In this document: in pieces, positions 27,076 to 34,775 of the stretch | Layout of the letters: each line of letters begins with the position of its first letter | Position numbering within the stretch: position 1 is the first letter of the stretch | Origin: Chloroflexota bacterium | GTDB lineage: Bacteria > Chloroflexota > Anaerolineae > UBA1429 | Direction of reading: 5' to 3' | Length of the DNA stretch: 64,000 bases | Assembly: GCA_019873625.1 (NCBI GenBank) | Contig: JAIOAW010000014.1 | Span: 1 to 64,000, forward strand | Notes under the pieces: model-generated | What the model saw: only the letters and a program-made list of their open reading frames with translations | The model's database searches: none | Told to the model about the DNA's origin: nothing | Program-made: the position numbers and the translations under genes

Positions 27076-28401
27076 CTATGCGGCGGCATGGGTAGAAGCG
27101 CCGGGCGCCTTTTCGCGGATGGGCGCCCCCTCTTGGTAGGGCAGGCCCAAAGGGCAGCGCTTCAACGCCACGTGGGCATGGAACTCTTCCATAAACTTGA
27201 AGGTCCCCCGCAGGGCGGCTACCAAGGCATCTCCCATAGGGCAGAACGTCTTGCCGGCCATACCATCCACCAAATCCACCAGTTGATCAATGAGCCGCGA
27301 ATCCCCTTCGCCCGCTTCGATGCGCTCCAGGAGCCGCACGGCCTGCTGAGTGCCCACACGGCAGGGTGTGCAGCGCCCGCAGGATTCGTGGGCAAAGAAC
27401 CGCGCCGTGCGCCGCGCCACATCCACAATGCAGGTATCCTCATCCATCACGATGATGGCGCCCGTGCCCAGGGCCGAGCCGACCGCCGCGAGGGATTCGA
27501 AATCCATCGTGACATCGAGTTCATCCCCCGTGAGGAGCGGCGTTGAGGCGCCCCCAGGGATGACCGCCTTGACCTTTTTGCCGCCCGGCACCCCGCCCGC
27601 GTGGGTATAGATGATCTCATGGAGCGGCGTGCCCATAGGGAGTTCATAAACCCCACGGCGAAAGACGTGCCCGCTCACGCAAAAGACCTTAGGCCCCGTG
27701 CTCTGCTCGGTGCCGATGGAGGCATACCACTCGGCGCCCCGGTTCACGATGTGGGGGACGTTCGCCAAAGTCTCCACATTGTGGACGAGCGTGGGCTGGC
27801 GCAAATACCCGATTTGCGCCGGGTAAGGGGGTTTGAGGCGCGGCTCGCCGCGCTTCCCCTCGAGCGATTCGATCATCGCCGTCTCTTCGCCGCAGATGTA
27901 GGCCCCCGCCCCGCGATGCACGGACATATCCAGGCTGTACGAGGTGCCCAGGATGTTCTTGCCCAAGAACCCACGGGCGTAAGCATCGGCGATGGCCTTG
28001 ATCCACCGCTTGACCCCCAAAAAGAACTCGCCGCGGATGTACACAAAGGCCCTCTGGGCGCCCACGGCATAGGCCGCGATGATGGCTCCTTCGATGATCT
28101 GATGGGGGTCCTTTTCCACCAACTCGCGGTCTTTGAAGGTGCCCGGTTCGCCCTCATCGGTGTTCACGCAGAGATATTTCGTCACGTTTTCTGGCGTCAT
28201 AAAGCCCCATTTCAGCCCCGTGGGGAACCCTGCGCCGCCCCGCCCGCGCAGTTTGGAGCGCTTGACGAGATCAATCAGTTCGGCGGGTTTCATCTCGAGC
28301 GCCTTGGGCAGCGCCTGGTAGCCGCCGTTCGCCATATAGACCTCGATCGTCTCCGACCGGGGCAAGGAGGCCCGCTTGAGCAGTACTGGCTCGAACATCA
28401 T
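27076..28401 (-). CDS. nuoF: NADH:acceptor oxidoreductase flavoprotein subunit (NuoF-like)
   Basis: 441 aa. It accepts hydride from NADH on FMN and passes electrons to a 4Fe-4S cluster. The FMN loop is RGRGGAGFPTGLKW (residues 52-65). The NADH site is GAGAYICGEETAMIESLEGKRGEPR. The SLBB domain is central. The cluster ligands are ESCGRCTPCRVG near residue 345 with a further Cys in KTFCPMGD. It lacks the extra N-terminal thioredoxin and C-terminal ferredoxin domains of HydB/HoxF-type proteins. The start overlaps the nuoE stop (ATGATG). No NuoG, hydrogenase, formate dehydrogenase or other complex I genes are in the window, so its electron acceptor is unknown. Confidence 0.93.
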   Translation of the reverse strand: MMFEPVLLKRASLPRSETIEVYMANGGYQALPKALEMKPAELIDLVKRSKLRGRGGAGFPTGLKWGFMTPENVTKYLCVNTDEGEPGTFKDRELVEKDPHQIIEGAIIAAYAVGAQRAFVYIRGEFFLGVKRWIKAIADAYARGFLGKNILGTSYSLDMSVHRGAGAYICGEETAMIESLEGKRGEPRLKPPYPAQIGYLRQPTLVHNVETLANVPHIVNRGAEWYASIGTEQSTGPKVFCVSGHVFRRGVYELPMGTPLHEIIYTHAGGVPGGKKVKAVIPGGASTPLLTGDELDVTMDFESLAAVGSALGTGAIIVMDEDTCIVDVARRTARFFAHESCGRCTPCRVGTQQAVRLLERIEAGEGDSRLIDQLVDLVDGMAGKTFCPMGDALVAALRGTFKFMEEFHAHVALKRCPLGLPYQEGAPIREKAPGASTHAAA

Positions 28402-28853
28402 CCCTCCCCTCGCAGTGCTTGCAAAATCATATCCACCTTATCGGTGGTCAGGCTTTCATAGAGCGTATCGTCAATGCGCATCGTGGGAGACGTGCCGCAC
28501 GAGGCCAGGCATTGCACCGTCTGCAAGGTGAACATCCCATCGAGCGTGGTCTCTCCAGGGCCGATGCCCAAGGTACGCTGGAGATACTCCACCAGGCGCT
28601 CCGCCCCCCCTGCCAGGTGGCAGGAGAGGCCCTCGCACACTTGGATGACGTGCCTCCCCACGGGCTTGAAGCGGAACATCGAATAGAAAGTGGCCGTCTC
28701 GTACACGTCTTCAGGGGCCATATTGAGGCGCTCGGCCACCCGCGCGATGGCCTGCGGGCTTAGGTAGCCGAATTGCTCCTGCGCGATGAACAACGCGGTG
28801 AGCACCATCGCCCGCTTGGCCGGATCTTGAACGGCGAACTTGCCTGCCTCCAT
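28398..28853 (-). CDS. nuoE: NADH oxidoreductase 2Fe-2S subunit (NuoE-like)
   Basis: 151 aa, GGAGGG upstream of the ATG. A thioredoxin-like domain binds one 2Fe-2S cluster. Ligands are the pair in CEGLSC and the pair in CLASCG, spaced as in NuoE/HydC. The N-terminal helical part (AMVLTALFIAQEQFGYLSPQAIARVAERLNM) is also standard. It pairs with NuoF as the diaphorase half of complex I-like or hydrogenase complexes. Flanked upstream by lone receivers and downstream by nuoF with a four-base overlap. Confidence 0.93.
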   Translation of the reverse strand: MEAGKFAVQDPAKRAMVLTALFIAQEQFGYLSPQAIARVAERLNMAPEDVYETATFYSMFRFKPVGRHVIQVCEGLSCHLAGGAERLVEYLQRTLGIGPGETTLDGMFTLQTVQCLASCGTSPTMRIDDTLYESLTTDKVDMILQALRGEG

Positions 28854-28863
28854 CCTACCCTCC

Positions 28864-29253
28864 TTATGATGATGGAATAAGCCTCGCCACGCGTTCGAGC
28901 AAGGCCGAAGGTTCCAGCGGTTTGCTCATAAAATCATCCACCTGCGCCTTGCGGATCATCGGGCCGACGGAATCATCCCGATCGCTGACGATGGCCGAGA
29001 CCATCATCAGGGGGATGTGCCGCAACTGCGGGTCGGCGCGCATCTCCTGGCAGATGTTCCAACCGTCCAGCGCGTACGAAATCATCACATCGGCGATGAC
29101 AAGGTCGGGCGGGTTGGCCCGCATCATCTCCAGGCCGGTGCGGGCATTGGCCGCCGTCTGCACCTCGTAGCCATGCGCGCCCAGGATGATGCCGACGTAA
29201 TCGAGAAAATCGGGGTCATCATCGATCACCAAGATGCGCTTTGGCCTGGTCAT
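28864..29253 (-). CDS. Single-domain response regulator (divergent receiver)
   Basis: 129 aa. VIDDDPDF acidic pocket, phosphoacceptor Asp in LVIADVMI, Lys in FMSKPLEP. It lacks the FPTDE segment of its three operon mates and has DDSVGPMIRKAQ there instead, so it may have a different partner. It lies directly before nuoE (10-base gap). Confidence 0.88.
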   Translation of the reverse strand: MTRPKRILVIDDDPDFLDYVGIILGAHGYEVQTAANARTGLEMMRANPPDLVIADVMISYALDGWNICQEMRADPQLRHIPLMMVSAIVSDRDDSVGPMIRKAQVDDFMSKPLEPSALLERVARLIPSS

Positions 29254-29299
29254 CCGTTGCCGCGCCCCTTTCGCCCACGATGGGCGGCGTGAAGAACCA

Positions 29300-29704
29300 T
29301 CAAGGATTGGGCTTATCGTTCGCTAGGGTGGGTTCCCCCACCAGCCGGCGGACCTTGGCGAGCAGGTCTTGCGGTTGAACGGGCTTGGAGAGCCACAGGT
29401 CTATAGGCAAATATTCATCGGTCGGGAACATCCCCGCCATAGGGCTATTCGTGATGGAAGAGACCATAATGATGGGGATGTGCCGCGCGCCCTCTTCCTC
29501 AAGCGTGCGGGCCACGTGCACCCCATCCAGGATGCCGCGCATCATCACATCCAAAAGGATGAGATCGGGCGGGCGCTCTCGCACCTTGCGCAGGGCCACA
29601 TCGCCGCTGGGGGCCGTCTCCACCTCATAATGGGCGCTCGTCAGGATGAGCCGCGCAATCTCGCAAAAGTCGGGGTCATCGTCGACCACTAGAATTCGCG
29701 TCAT
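29300..29704 (-). CDS. Single-domain response regulator (receiver only)
   Basis: 134 aa. VVDDDPDF pocket, phosphoacceptor Asp in LILLDVMM, conserved Lys in WLSKPVQP, and the FPTDEY segment in alpha4. It closely resembles the 26676-27059 receiver and the receiver half of the Lrp fusion, which suggests duplication within the operon. It is second in the transcript, eight bases after the fusion gene. Confidence 0.9.
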   Translation of the reverse strand: MTRILVVDDDPDFCEIARLILTSAHYEVETAPSGDVALRKVRERPPDLILLDVMMRGILDGVHVARTLEEEGARHIPIIMVSSITNSPMAGMFPTDEYLPIDLWLSKPVQPQDLLAKVRRLVGEPTLANDKPNP

Positions 29705-29712
29705 CTCGCCTC

Positions 29713-30549
29713 CTAGGCTCGCCGCCGGCTCAAGAGGCGCCTGACCTCGGCGAGCAACGTCTCAGGCGCCACGGGCTTGGAGATAAAGTTATCAATCAGA
29801 TGGTCCTCATCGGTGGGGAACATCGAAAGGTAATCGGAACTCGTGATGGAACTCACCACGAGGATGGGCGTGTGGCGCAGTTGCGGGTTCGCACGGATGC
29901 GCCCGCTCGCATCCCACCCGTCCAGGATGCCATCCATCATAATGTCGAGGATCACGAGGTCGGGCGGCGTGGCGGTCATCGCCCGCAGGGCCTCTTGGCC
30001 GTTGGCCGCCGAATGGACGTCATACCCCTCGCGTGCCAGCACCATCCGCGCCGCCTCGACGAAATCGGGGTCATCGTCCACCACGAGGATGACGGGCGTG
30101 GGATGGAGGGGCACCACCCAATCGGCCGGCTGTTTGGCCACCCGCAGGATATGCGCCGTGTGGCTGCCCAACACACCGGGGATGCGCCCCACCTTCTCGC
30201 TGAGGAAGGCCATCAGGCGCTCGTTGGATTCGAACACGGCCTCCACCGCCAGGTCATACCCGCCCGTGATGACGTAAACCGCCATCACCTCGGGGAATTG
30301 GCTAAGGTGCCGCGCCGTGGCATCTACGCGGGGGAGTTCCACGTTTAAAAGGATGAGGGCACGCACGGCATAGCCCAGGTGACGCGGGTCCACCACCGCC
30401 GAGACCCTCAGGACCCCCTCGCGGATCAGGCGCTCCACGCGTTTGCGCACCGTCCCTTCCGAAATGCCCAACTCGCGGGCGATTTCCACATTGGAACGGC
30501 GGCCATCTTCGCGCAGCAACTCGATAATCTGTCTATCCAGCAGGTCCAT
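29713..30549 (-). CDS. Lrp/AsnC-type regulator fused to a response-regulator receiver
   Basis: 278 aa. Residues 1-50 are the AsnC-type HTH (LDRQIIELLREDGRRSNVEIARELGISEGTVRKRVERL, shown only in part as evidence). Residues 60-138 are the RAM/effector domain (ALILLNVELP, MAVYVITGGYDL). A short linker is followed by a full receiver, residues 152-275: D158-D160 pocket, phosphoacceptor D202 in LVILDIMMDG, K258 in FISKPVAP, and the FPTDE segment. Lrp-family proteins normally sense amino acids and have no receiver. This protein could integrate an amino acid and a phospho-signal. It is the first gene of the operon and the only one with a DNA-binding domain. GGGGGTG precedes the ATG. Confidence 0.9.
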   Translation of the reverse strand: MDLLDRQIIELLREDGRRSNVEIARELGISEGTVRKRVERLIREGVLRVSAVVDPRHLGYAVRALILLNVELPRVDATARHLSQFPEVMAVYVITGGYDLAVEAVFESNERLMAFLSEKVGRIPGVLGSHTAHILRVAKQPADWVVPLHPTPVILVVDDDPDFVEAARMVLAREGYDVHSAANGQEALRAMTATPPDLVILDIMMDGILDGWDASGRIRANPQLRHTPILVVSSITSSDYLSMFPTDEDHLIDNFISKPVAPETLLAEVRRLLSRRRA

Positions 30550-30589
30550 CGCACCCCCGTTCGGCCTTCATTGGCCCTTTTCGTGATTC

Positions 30590-30618
30590 ACTATAGCACA
30601 AAATACGAATTTCGTCAA
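30590..30618 (-). promoter_or_regulatory. Promoter and overlapping operator-like palindrome of the NuoEF/receiver operon
   Basis: Minus strand TTGACG (30618-30613), 17 bp, TATAGT (30595-30590). The near-palindrome ACGAATTTCGT (30605-30615) covers the end of the -35 and the spacer. A second A/T-rich element, AAAATTCGAAAAATTT, lies at 30631-30646. Lrp-family proteins bind A/T-rich inverted repeats, so autoregulation by the first gene product is likely. Confidence 0.65.
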
Positions 30619-30746
30619 TAGGTTTTCATCAAAATTCGAAAAATTTACGCGCGGCATTTGGGAAGGCCCCAAGGCCTTATTGCCTTCTGGCTAGGCTGTG
30701 ATAAACTCATTGCGAGCCACAAGGCCGAACCCTTAGGAGGCGCGAG

Positions 30747-31430
30747 ATGCAGGCCCTGCTCGTGTGCGATGATTACGATGAGTCGGCCATCCTCAGCCTG
30801 GCGATGCAGCGCGTCGGCCTGACCGTGACGGCCACCCAGGATATCGAGCGCGCCAGCCGCCTCTTTGCCGAACACGGTTATGAATTCATCCTCCTCGCCG
30901 TGCGCATCGGCCGCCCGGCCGACCAGGTGCGGCGCTTCCGCCGCGAGACGGAGGTGCCCATCGTCATCATCTCCAACTCTTCCAATGAGGACGTCCTCTG
31001 CCAGGCCCTCGATGCCGGCGCCGATTGGGTGCTCACGCGGCCTTATAGCGCCCGTTTGCTCATTATGCAGTTGCGCGCCCTTTTGCGCCGCACCAAAGAT
31101 ACGGCCTTTTTGCGCCTGCCTATTTTGAGCGTGGGCCAGGTGCGGCTGGATCCCTCCACGCGCACCGTGGCCGTGGGAGAAAAGCCCTCGCGGCGCCTCA
31201 CGCCGCTCGAATTCCGCCTGCTCTATACGCTGATGATCCACCGTGGGCAGACGGTGCCCACCCTCACCCTCATCGAACGCGTGTGGGGGTATGAGGGCGA
31301 GGGGAGTATGGAATTGGCGCGGGGCCTGGTGAGCCGCCTGCGCGCCAAGATCGAAGAGAACCCCAAATCGCCGCGCTATATCCTCACCGTGCCGGGCATC
31401 GGGTATATGCTCACCAACCCGGAGGAATGA
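30747..31430 (+). CDS. OmpR/PhoB-type regulator with a degenerate receiver
   Basis: 227 aa, ATG preceded by AGGAGG. The receiver (1-115) keeps D8-D9 but has A51 where the phosphoacceptor Asp should be (EFILLAVRIG), and the conserved Lys is R98 (VLTRPY). It is therefore unlikely to be activated by phosphorylation. The C-terminal winged helix (about 128-225) is intact: RRLTPLEFRLLYTLMIHRG, LIERVWGY, and the GIGYML wing end. It is transcribed divergently from the Lrp-receiver operon, 197 bases away, and may share its control region. Such atypical regulators respond to ligands or protein partners. Confidence 0.88.
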   Translation: MQALLVCDDYDESAILSLAMQRVGLTVTATQDIERASRLFAEHGYEFILLAVRIGRPADQVRRFRRETEVPIVIISNSSNEDVLCQALDAGADWVLTRPYSARLLIMQLRALLRRTKDTAFLRLPILSVGQVRLDPSTRTVAVGEKPSRRLTPLEFRLLYTLMIHRGQTVPTLTLIERVWGYEGEGSMELARGLVSRLRAKIEENPKSPRYILTVPGIGYMLTNPEE

Positions 31431-31562
31431 CCCTCGCAAATCTTGCACATCCTTCCTTTTTTAGGCCCGTTCTTTGTATGCCCCTTTTACCGAGTTTGCA
31501 CAATAGCGCGCTATACTGATCAAAGAAACCGTGCTATGCTATCCTTTCAGCGGGAGGTGCCT

Positions 31563-31799
31563 ATGCCCTATGCCATTTGCCCCGAGTGCGACGAAGACAT
31601 TTACATCCGCCATATGCCCAAACTGGGAGATATCGTCTACTGCCCTTCGTGTGAGACGCGCCTCGAGGTCGTGAACCTCAACCCCCTCGAGTTGGATTGG
31701 CCCTGGGATGAAGACGAAGAGGAGGAAGAGGAGGATTTGTTCGAGGATGAGGACCTAGAGGACGAGGATTTGGAGGATGAAGACCTGGGCGATGCGTAA
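31563..31799 (+). CDS. LysW-like zinc-ribbon protein with a poly-acidic tail
   Basis: 78 aa from ATG 31563, with GGGAGGTG upstream; the longer frame from 31443 has no ribosome site. C6/C9 and C27/C30 form a zinc ribbon (CPECDEDIYI ... GDIVYCPSC), followed by ETRLEVVNLNPLELDW as in LysW/ArgW amino-group carrier proteins. The tail is almost all Asp and Glu with three repeats of EDEDL. True LysW ends in a C-terminal Glu that carries the amino acid (EDWGE-like); this one ends DLGDA, so carrier function is doubtful. No lys or arg genes adjoin. It could be a decoy, adaptor or nucleic-acid mimic. Confidence 0.75.
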   Translation: MPYAICPECDEDIYIRHMPKLGDIVYCPSCETRLEVVNLNPLELDWPWDEDEEEEEEDLFEDEDLEDEDLEDEDLGDA

Positions 31800-31926
31800 G
31801 GCCCTTTCCCTCGCCCGTTTGGGGAACGAGGGCTTGTAAACGCAGGGGCGGCGTGGCATACTGCCCCTGCGTTCATTTTGGCTCGGCCTGAGCCACGGTG
31901 CAGATTCCCTAGGAAAGGAGTGCCCC

Positions 31927-33336
31927 TTGGAACGGCCCAATATCCTCTTTATCCTCGTAGATGACCTGGGTTGGCGCGACATCGGCTGTTACGGCACCGC
32001 GTTTTACGAGACGCCCCATATTGACCGCCTCGCGGTGGAAGGCATTCGCTTTACCGATGCTTACGCGGCCTGCCCCGTCTGCTCGCCTACGCGCGCCAGC
32101 CTCCTGACGGGCAAATATCCGGCCACGGTGGGCGTTACGGATTGGATTGACTGGGCCGGCGCCATCCACCCCGCCCGAGGCCGCCTGGTGGACGTGCCCT
32201 ACCTCAAACACCTGCCGCGCAGCGAATTCACCTTGGCCCACGCCCTGGCCGAGGCGGGCTATGCCACCTGGCATGTGGGCAAATGGCACTTGGGCGGAGA
32301 GGGGTCCCTGCCCACCGACCACGGCTTTCAGGTGAATATCGGCGGGTGCCATTGGGGGTCTCCGGGGAACGAGGGCTACTTTAGCCCCTGGGGCATCCCC
32401 GCCCTCAAAGACGCCGACGTGCCCCCCGGCACCTACTTGGACGATTACCTCACCGATCAGGCCATCGCCCTCATCGAAAATCATCGCGGGCGCCCCTTCT
32501 TCCTCAATCTGTGGTACTATCTCGTGCACATCCCCTGCCAGGCCAAAAAGGAGACCATCCGCAAATACCGGGCCAAGGCCCGCCGTTTGGGGCTGGATCG
32601 GATCAACCCCTTTGAGGAGGGGGAGTTCTTCCCCTGTGAGCACAAACGCCATCTGCGCATCCAGCGCCGGCGCTTCCAATCGGACCCGGTCTACGCCGCG
32701 ATGGTAGAGCACCTTGACGAAAACGTGGGGCGTTTGCTCGCCGCCCTTGAGCGCACGGGCCAGGCCGAAGACACCCTCGTCATCTTTACGTCCGACAACG
32801 GCGGCTTGGCCACGGCGGAGGGTTCGCCCACCTGCAATGCGCCCCTCGCCGAGGGCAAGGGGTGGATGTACGAGGGCGGCACGCGCGAGCCGCTCCTCAT
32901 CCGCTGGCCGGGGGTCGTGCGGCCGGGGGCCGTGTGCGAGGTGCCCGTCACCAGCCCCGATTTCTACCCCACCCTGCTTGATTTGGCGGGCCTGCCCCTC
33001 CGCCCCGAGCAGCATACGGACGGAGTCTCGTTTGCGCCCCTCTTGCGGGGCGAGGCCCAGCCTCTCGAGCGGGAGGCGATCTTTTGGCACTATCCGCACT
33101 ATGGCAACCAAGGGGGCACGCCCGGCTGCTCGCTGCGCGCCGGGGATTATAAACTCATCGAGTTCTTCGAAGACGGCCGCTTGGAACTCTACAACCTGCG
33201 CGAGGATATCAGCGAGGCCCACAACCTAGCCGAGGAGATGCCCGCCTTGGCGCGCTCTCTCCACGAGCGGTTGATCGCCTGGCGCGAGCGCGTCGAGGCC
33301 AAGATCCCCCAGCGAAACGAGGCCTGGAAGGATTAG
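31927..33336 (+). CDS. Sulfatase (type I)
   Basis: 469 aa from TTG 31927, six bases after AAGGAG. Residues 4-13 (PNILFILVDD) hold the metal ligands, and C52-S-P-T-R-ASLLTGKYP is the formylglycine site. Further signatures are HVGKWHLGG, FTSDNGG and a late metal-binding/sulfate region (WMYEGGTREP). There is no signal peptide. It is followed after 30 bases by another sulfatase-superfamily gene in the same direction, so they probably act on one substrate. Identity of the sulfate ester is not predictable. Confidence 0.92.
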   Translation: MERPNILFILVDDLGWRDIGCYGTAFYETPHIDRLAVEGIRFTDAYAACPVCSPTRASLLTGKYPATVGVTDWIDWAGAIHPARGRLVDVPYLKHLPRSEFTLAHALAEAGYATWHVGKWHLGGEGSLPTDHGFQVNIGGCHWGSPGNEGYFSPWGIPALKDADVPPGTYLDDYLTDQAIALIENHRGRPFFLNLWYYLVHIPCQAKKETIRKYRAKARRLGLDRINPFEEGEFFPCEHKRHLRIQRRRFQSDPVYAAMVEHLDENVGRLLAALERTGQAEDTLVIFTSDNGGLATAEGSPTCNAPLAEGKGWMYEGGTREPLLIRWPGVVRPGAVCEVPVTSPDFYPTLLDLAGLPLRPEQHTDGVSFAPLLRGEAQPLEREAIFWHYPHYGNQGGTPGCSLRAGDYKLIEFFEDGRLELYNLREDISEAHNLAEEMPALARSLHERLIAWRERVEAKIPQRNEAWKD

Positions 33337-33366
33337 GCTTTCCCATCTTCCCATCGAGGAGGCGCG

Positions 33367-34725
33367 ATGAACGTCATCGTCATCTTGGCAGATTCTCTCC
33401 GTTACGATCACCTGGGGTGCAACGGCAACCCCTGGATTCAAACGCCCCACGTGGATGCCTTTGCCCAAGAGGCCATCCGTTTTACGCGGGCCTATTCCGA
33501 AGGCCTGCCCACGCTCCCCACGCGCACGGCCTATTGGACGGGGCGCTTCACCTTGCCCTTCCGGGGATGGCAGTCGCCCGTCCCCACCGATCCGCTCCTC
33601 GCAGAACTCCTGTGGGGCCACGGCTATACCACGGCCCTCGTTACGGACGTATATCATCTCCACTGGCCGGGGATGTCGTTCAACCGGGGGTTCGACACCG
33701 TGCGCTTCATCCGTGGGCAGGAATACGACCGTTGGATTGCCCTGCCCGATGAGGCGGTGGATATCCAGACCTACCATCGCCTCAACGGCATCCCTGAGGA
33801 TGACGCCCTGTGGAGGCCGCGCTTTCTGCAATATATGAAGAACATCAGCGTGCGCCAGGGCGAAGAGACCTATTTTGCGCCGCAAGTGGTGAACGCGGCC
33901 ATCGCGTGGCTGGAGGCCCAAAAACAAAAGGATCGCCTCTTCCTGTGGGTGGATCTTTTTGACCCGCACGAGCCGTGGGATCCCCCTGCCCCCTTCGATA
34001 CGCTGTACGACCCCGGCTATACCGGCCAGGTGCTTATTGACCCGGTGCCCGGCTTTGTGGAAGGCTATATGACGCCGGAGGAGGTGCGCCACACGGCCGC
34101 GCTCTATGCCGGGGAGGTCTCGTTTGTGGATAAATGGGTGGGCAAACTGTTTGAGGCCATCAAGGCGCTCGATTTGTGGGAGAACTCGCTCATCCTCTTT
34201 ACAAGCGACCACGGGGAATTCCTGGGCGAGCGGAACTGCATCCGCAAGGCGCGCCCCTGGCCTTATGAGGAACTGGCGCGCATCCCCTTTCTCGTCAAAA
34301 TGCCCGGCGGCGAAGGGGCTGGCCGCACGGTGGAGGCGTTCATCCAAACGGCGGACCTTGCCCCTACCCTGTGCGACCTGTTGGGCCTGCCGCCCCTGCC
34401 CGGCGCCACGGGGCGCAGCCTCTTGCCCATCCTGCAAGGGAAAGCGCACGCCGTGCGCGATGAGGCCATCAGCGGCTGGTATGGGCGCTCGTGGAGCATC
34501 CGCAATGCCGAGTGGAGCCTCTACCTCTGGCTGGAGGGCTACGGCCCTCAGCCGTGGGACCCCCGCCAGCCCGGCCAGCGAGAACTCTACGCCCTGGCCC
34601 AAGACCCCGGAGAGACGACCAACCTGGCGAGCATCTACCCCAACGTGGCCGATGCCCTCGAACTCAAACTGCGCCGCATAATAGACGGCCTCACGTGGGA
34701 ACCCGCCCCGCCACCCCGGTTGTGA
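33367..34725 (+). CDS. Sulfatase/alkaline-phosphatase superfamily hydrolase with Thr nucleophile position
   Basis: 452 aa, GAGGAGG upstream. It has the sulfatase N-terminus (NVIVILADSLRYDHLGCNGN) and the late SDHGEFLGE and ARIPFLVKMPG segments. Where sulfatases have C/S-x-P-x-R it reads T49-L-P-T-R followed by TAYWTGR. A Thr cannot become formylglycine, but Thr is the nucleophile in phosphodiesterase members of the alkaline phosphatase superfamily. It may therefore be a phosphodiesterase, a phosphonate-type hydrolase, or inactive. Metal-binding Asp and His residues appear to be present. Cotranscribed with the preceding sulfatase. Confidence 0.85.
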   Translation: MNVIVILADSLRYDHLGCNGNPWIQTPHVDAFAQEAIRFTRAYSEGLPTLPTRTAYWTGRFTLPFRGWQSPVPTDPLLAELLWGHGYTTALVTDVYHLHWPGMSFNRGFDTVRFIRGQEYDRWIALPDEAVDIQTYHRLNGIPEDDALWRPRFLQYMKNISVRQGEETYFAPQVVNAAIAWLEAQKQKDRLFLWVDLFDPHEPWDPPAPFDTLYDPGYTGQVLIDPVPGFVEGYMTPEEVRHTAALYAGEVSFVDKWVGKLFEAIKALDLWENSLILFTSDHGEFLGERNCIRKARPWPYEELARIPFLVKMPGGEGAGRTVEAFIQTADLAPTLCDLLGLPPLPGATGRSLLPILQGKAHAVRDEAISGWYGRSWSIRNAEWSLYLWLEGYGPQPWDPRQPGQRELYALAQDPGETTNLASIYPNVADALELKLRRIIDGLTWEPAPPPRL

Positions 34726-34731
34726 GAACAA

Positions 34732-34755
34732 GGCCCCCGCTAAAAAGCGGGGGCC
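34732..34755. terminator. Terminator-like hairpin between convergent genes
   Basis: GGCCCCCGC (34732-34740), TAAAAA loop, GCGGGGGCC (34747-34755); a perfect 9-bp stem without a clear T run on either strand, placed between the sulfatase-like gene and selD. Confidence 0.55.
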
Positions 34756-34775
34756 TAAGCATCTATCGCCGACGA

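Noticed and set aside
27076-28853. Part of a complete complex I operon
   Set aside because: No other nuo genes flank the pair; neighbours on both sides are signalling genes.
33226-34731. 501-codon open frame on the minus strand
   Set aside because: Antisense to the Thr-type sulfatase-like gene, His/Arg-rich composition, no motif.
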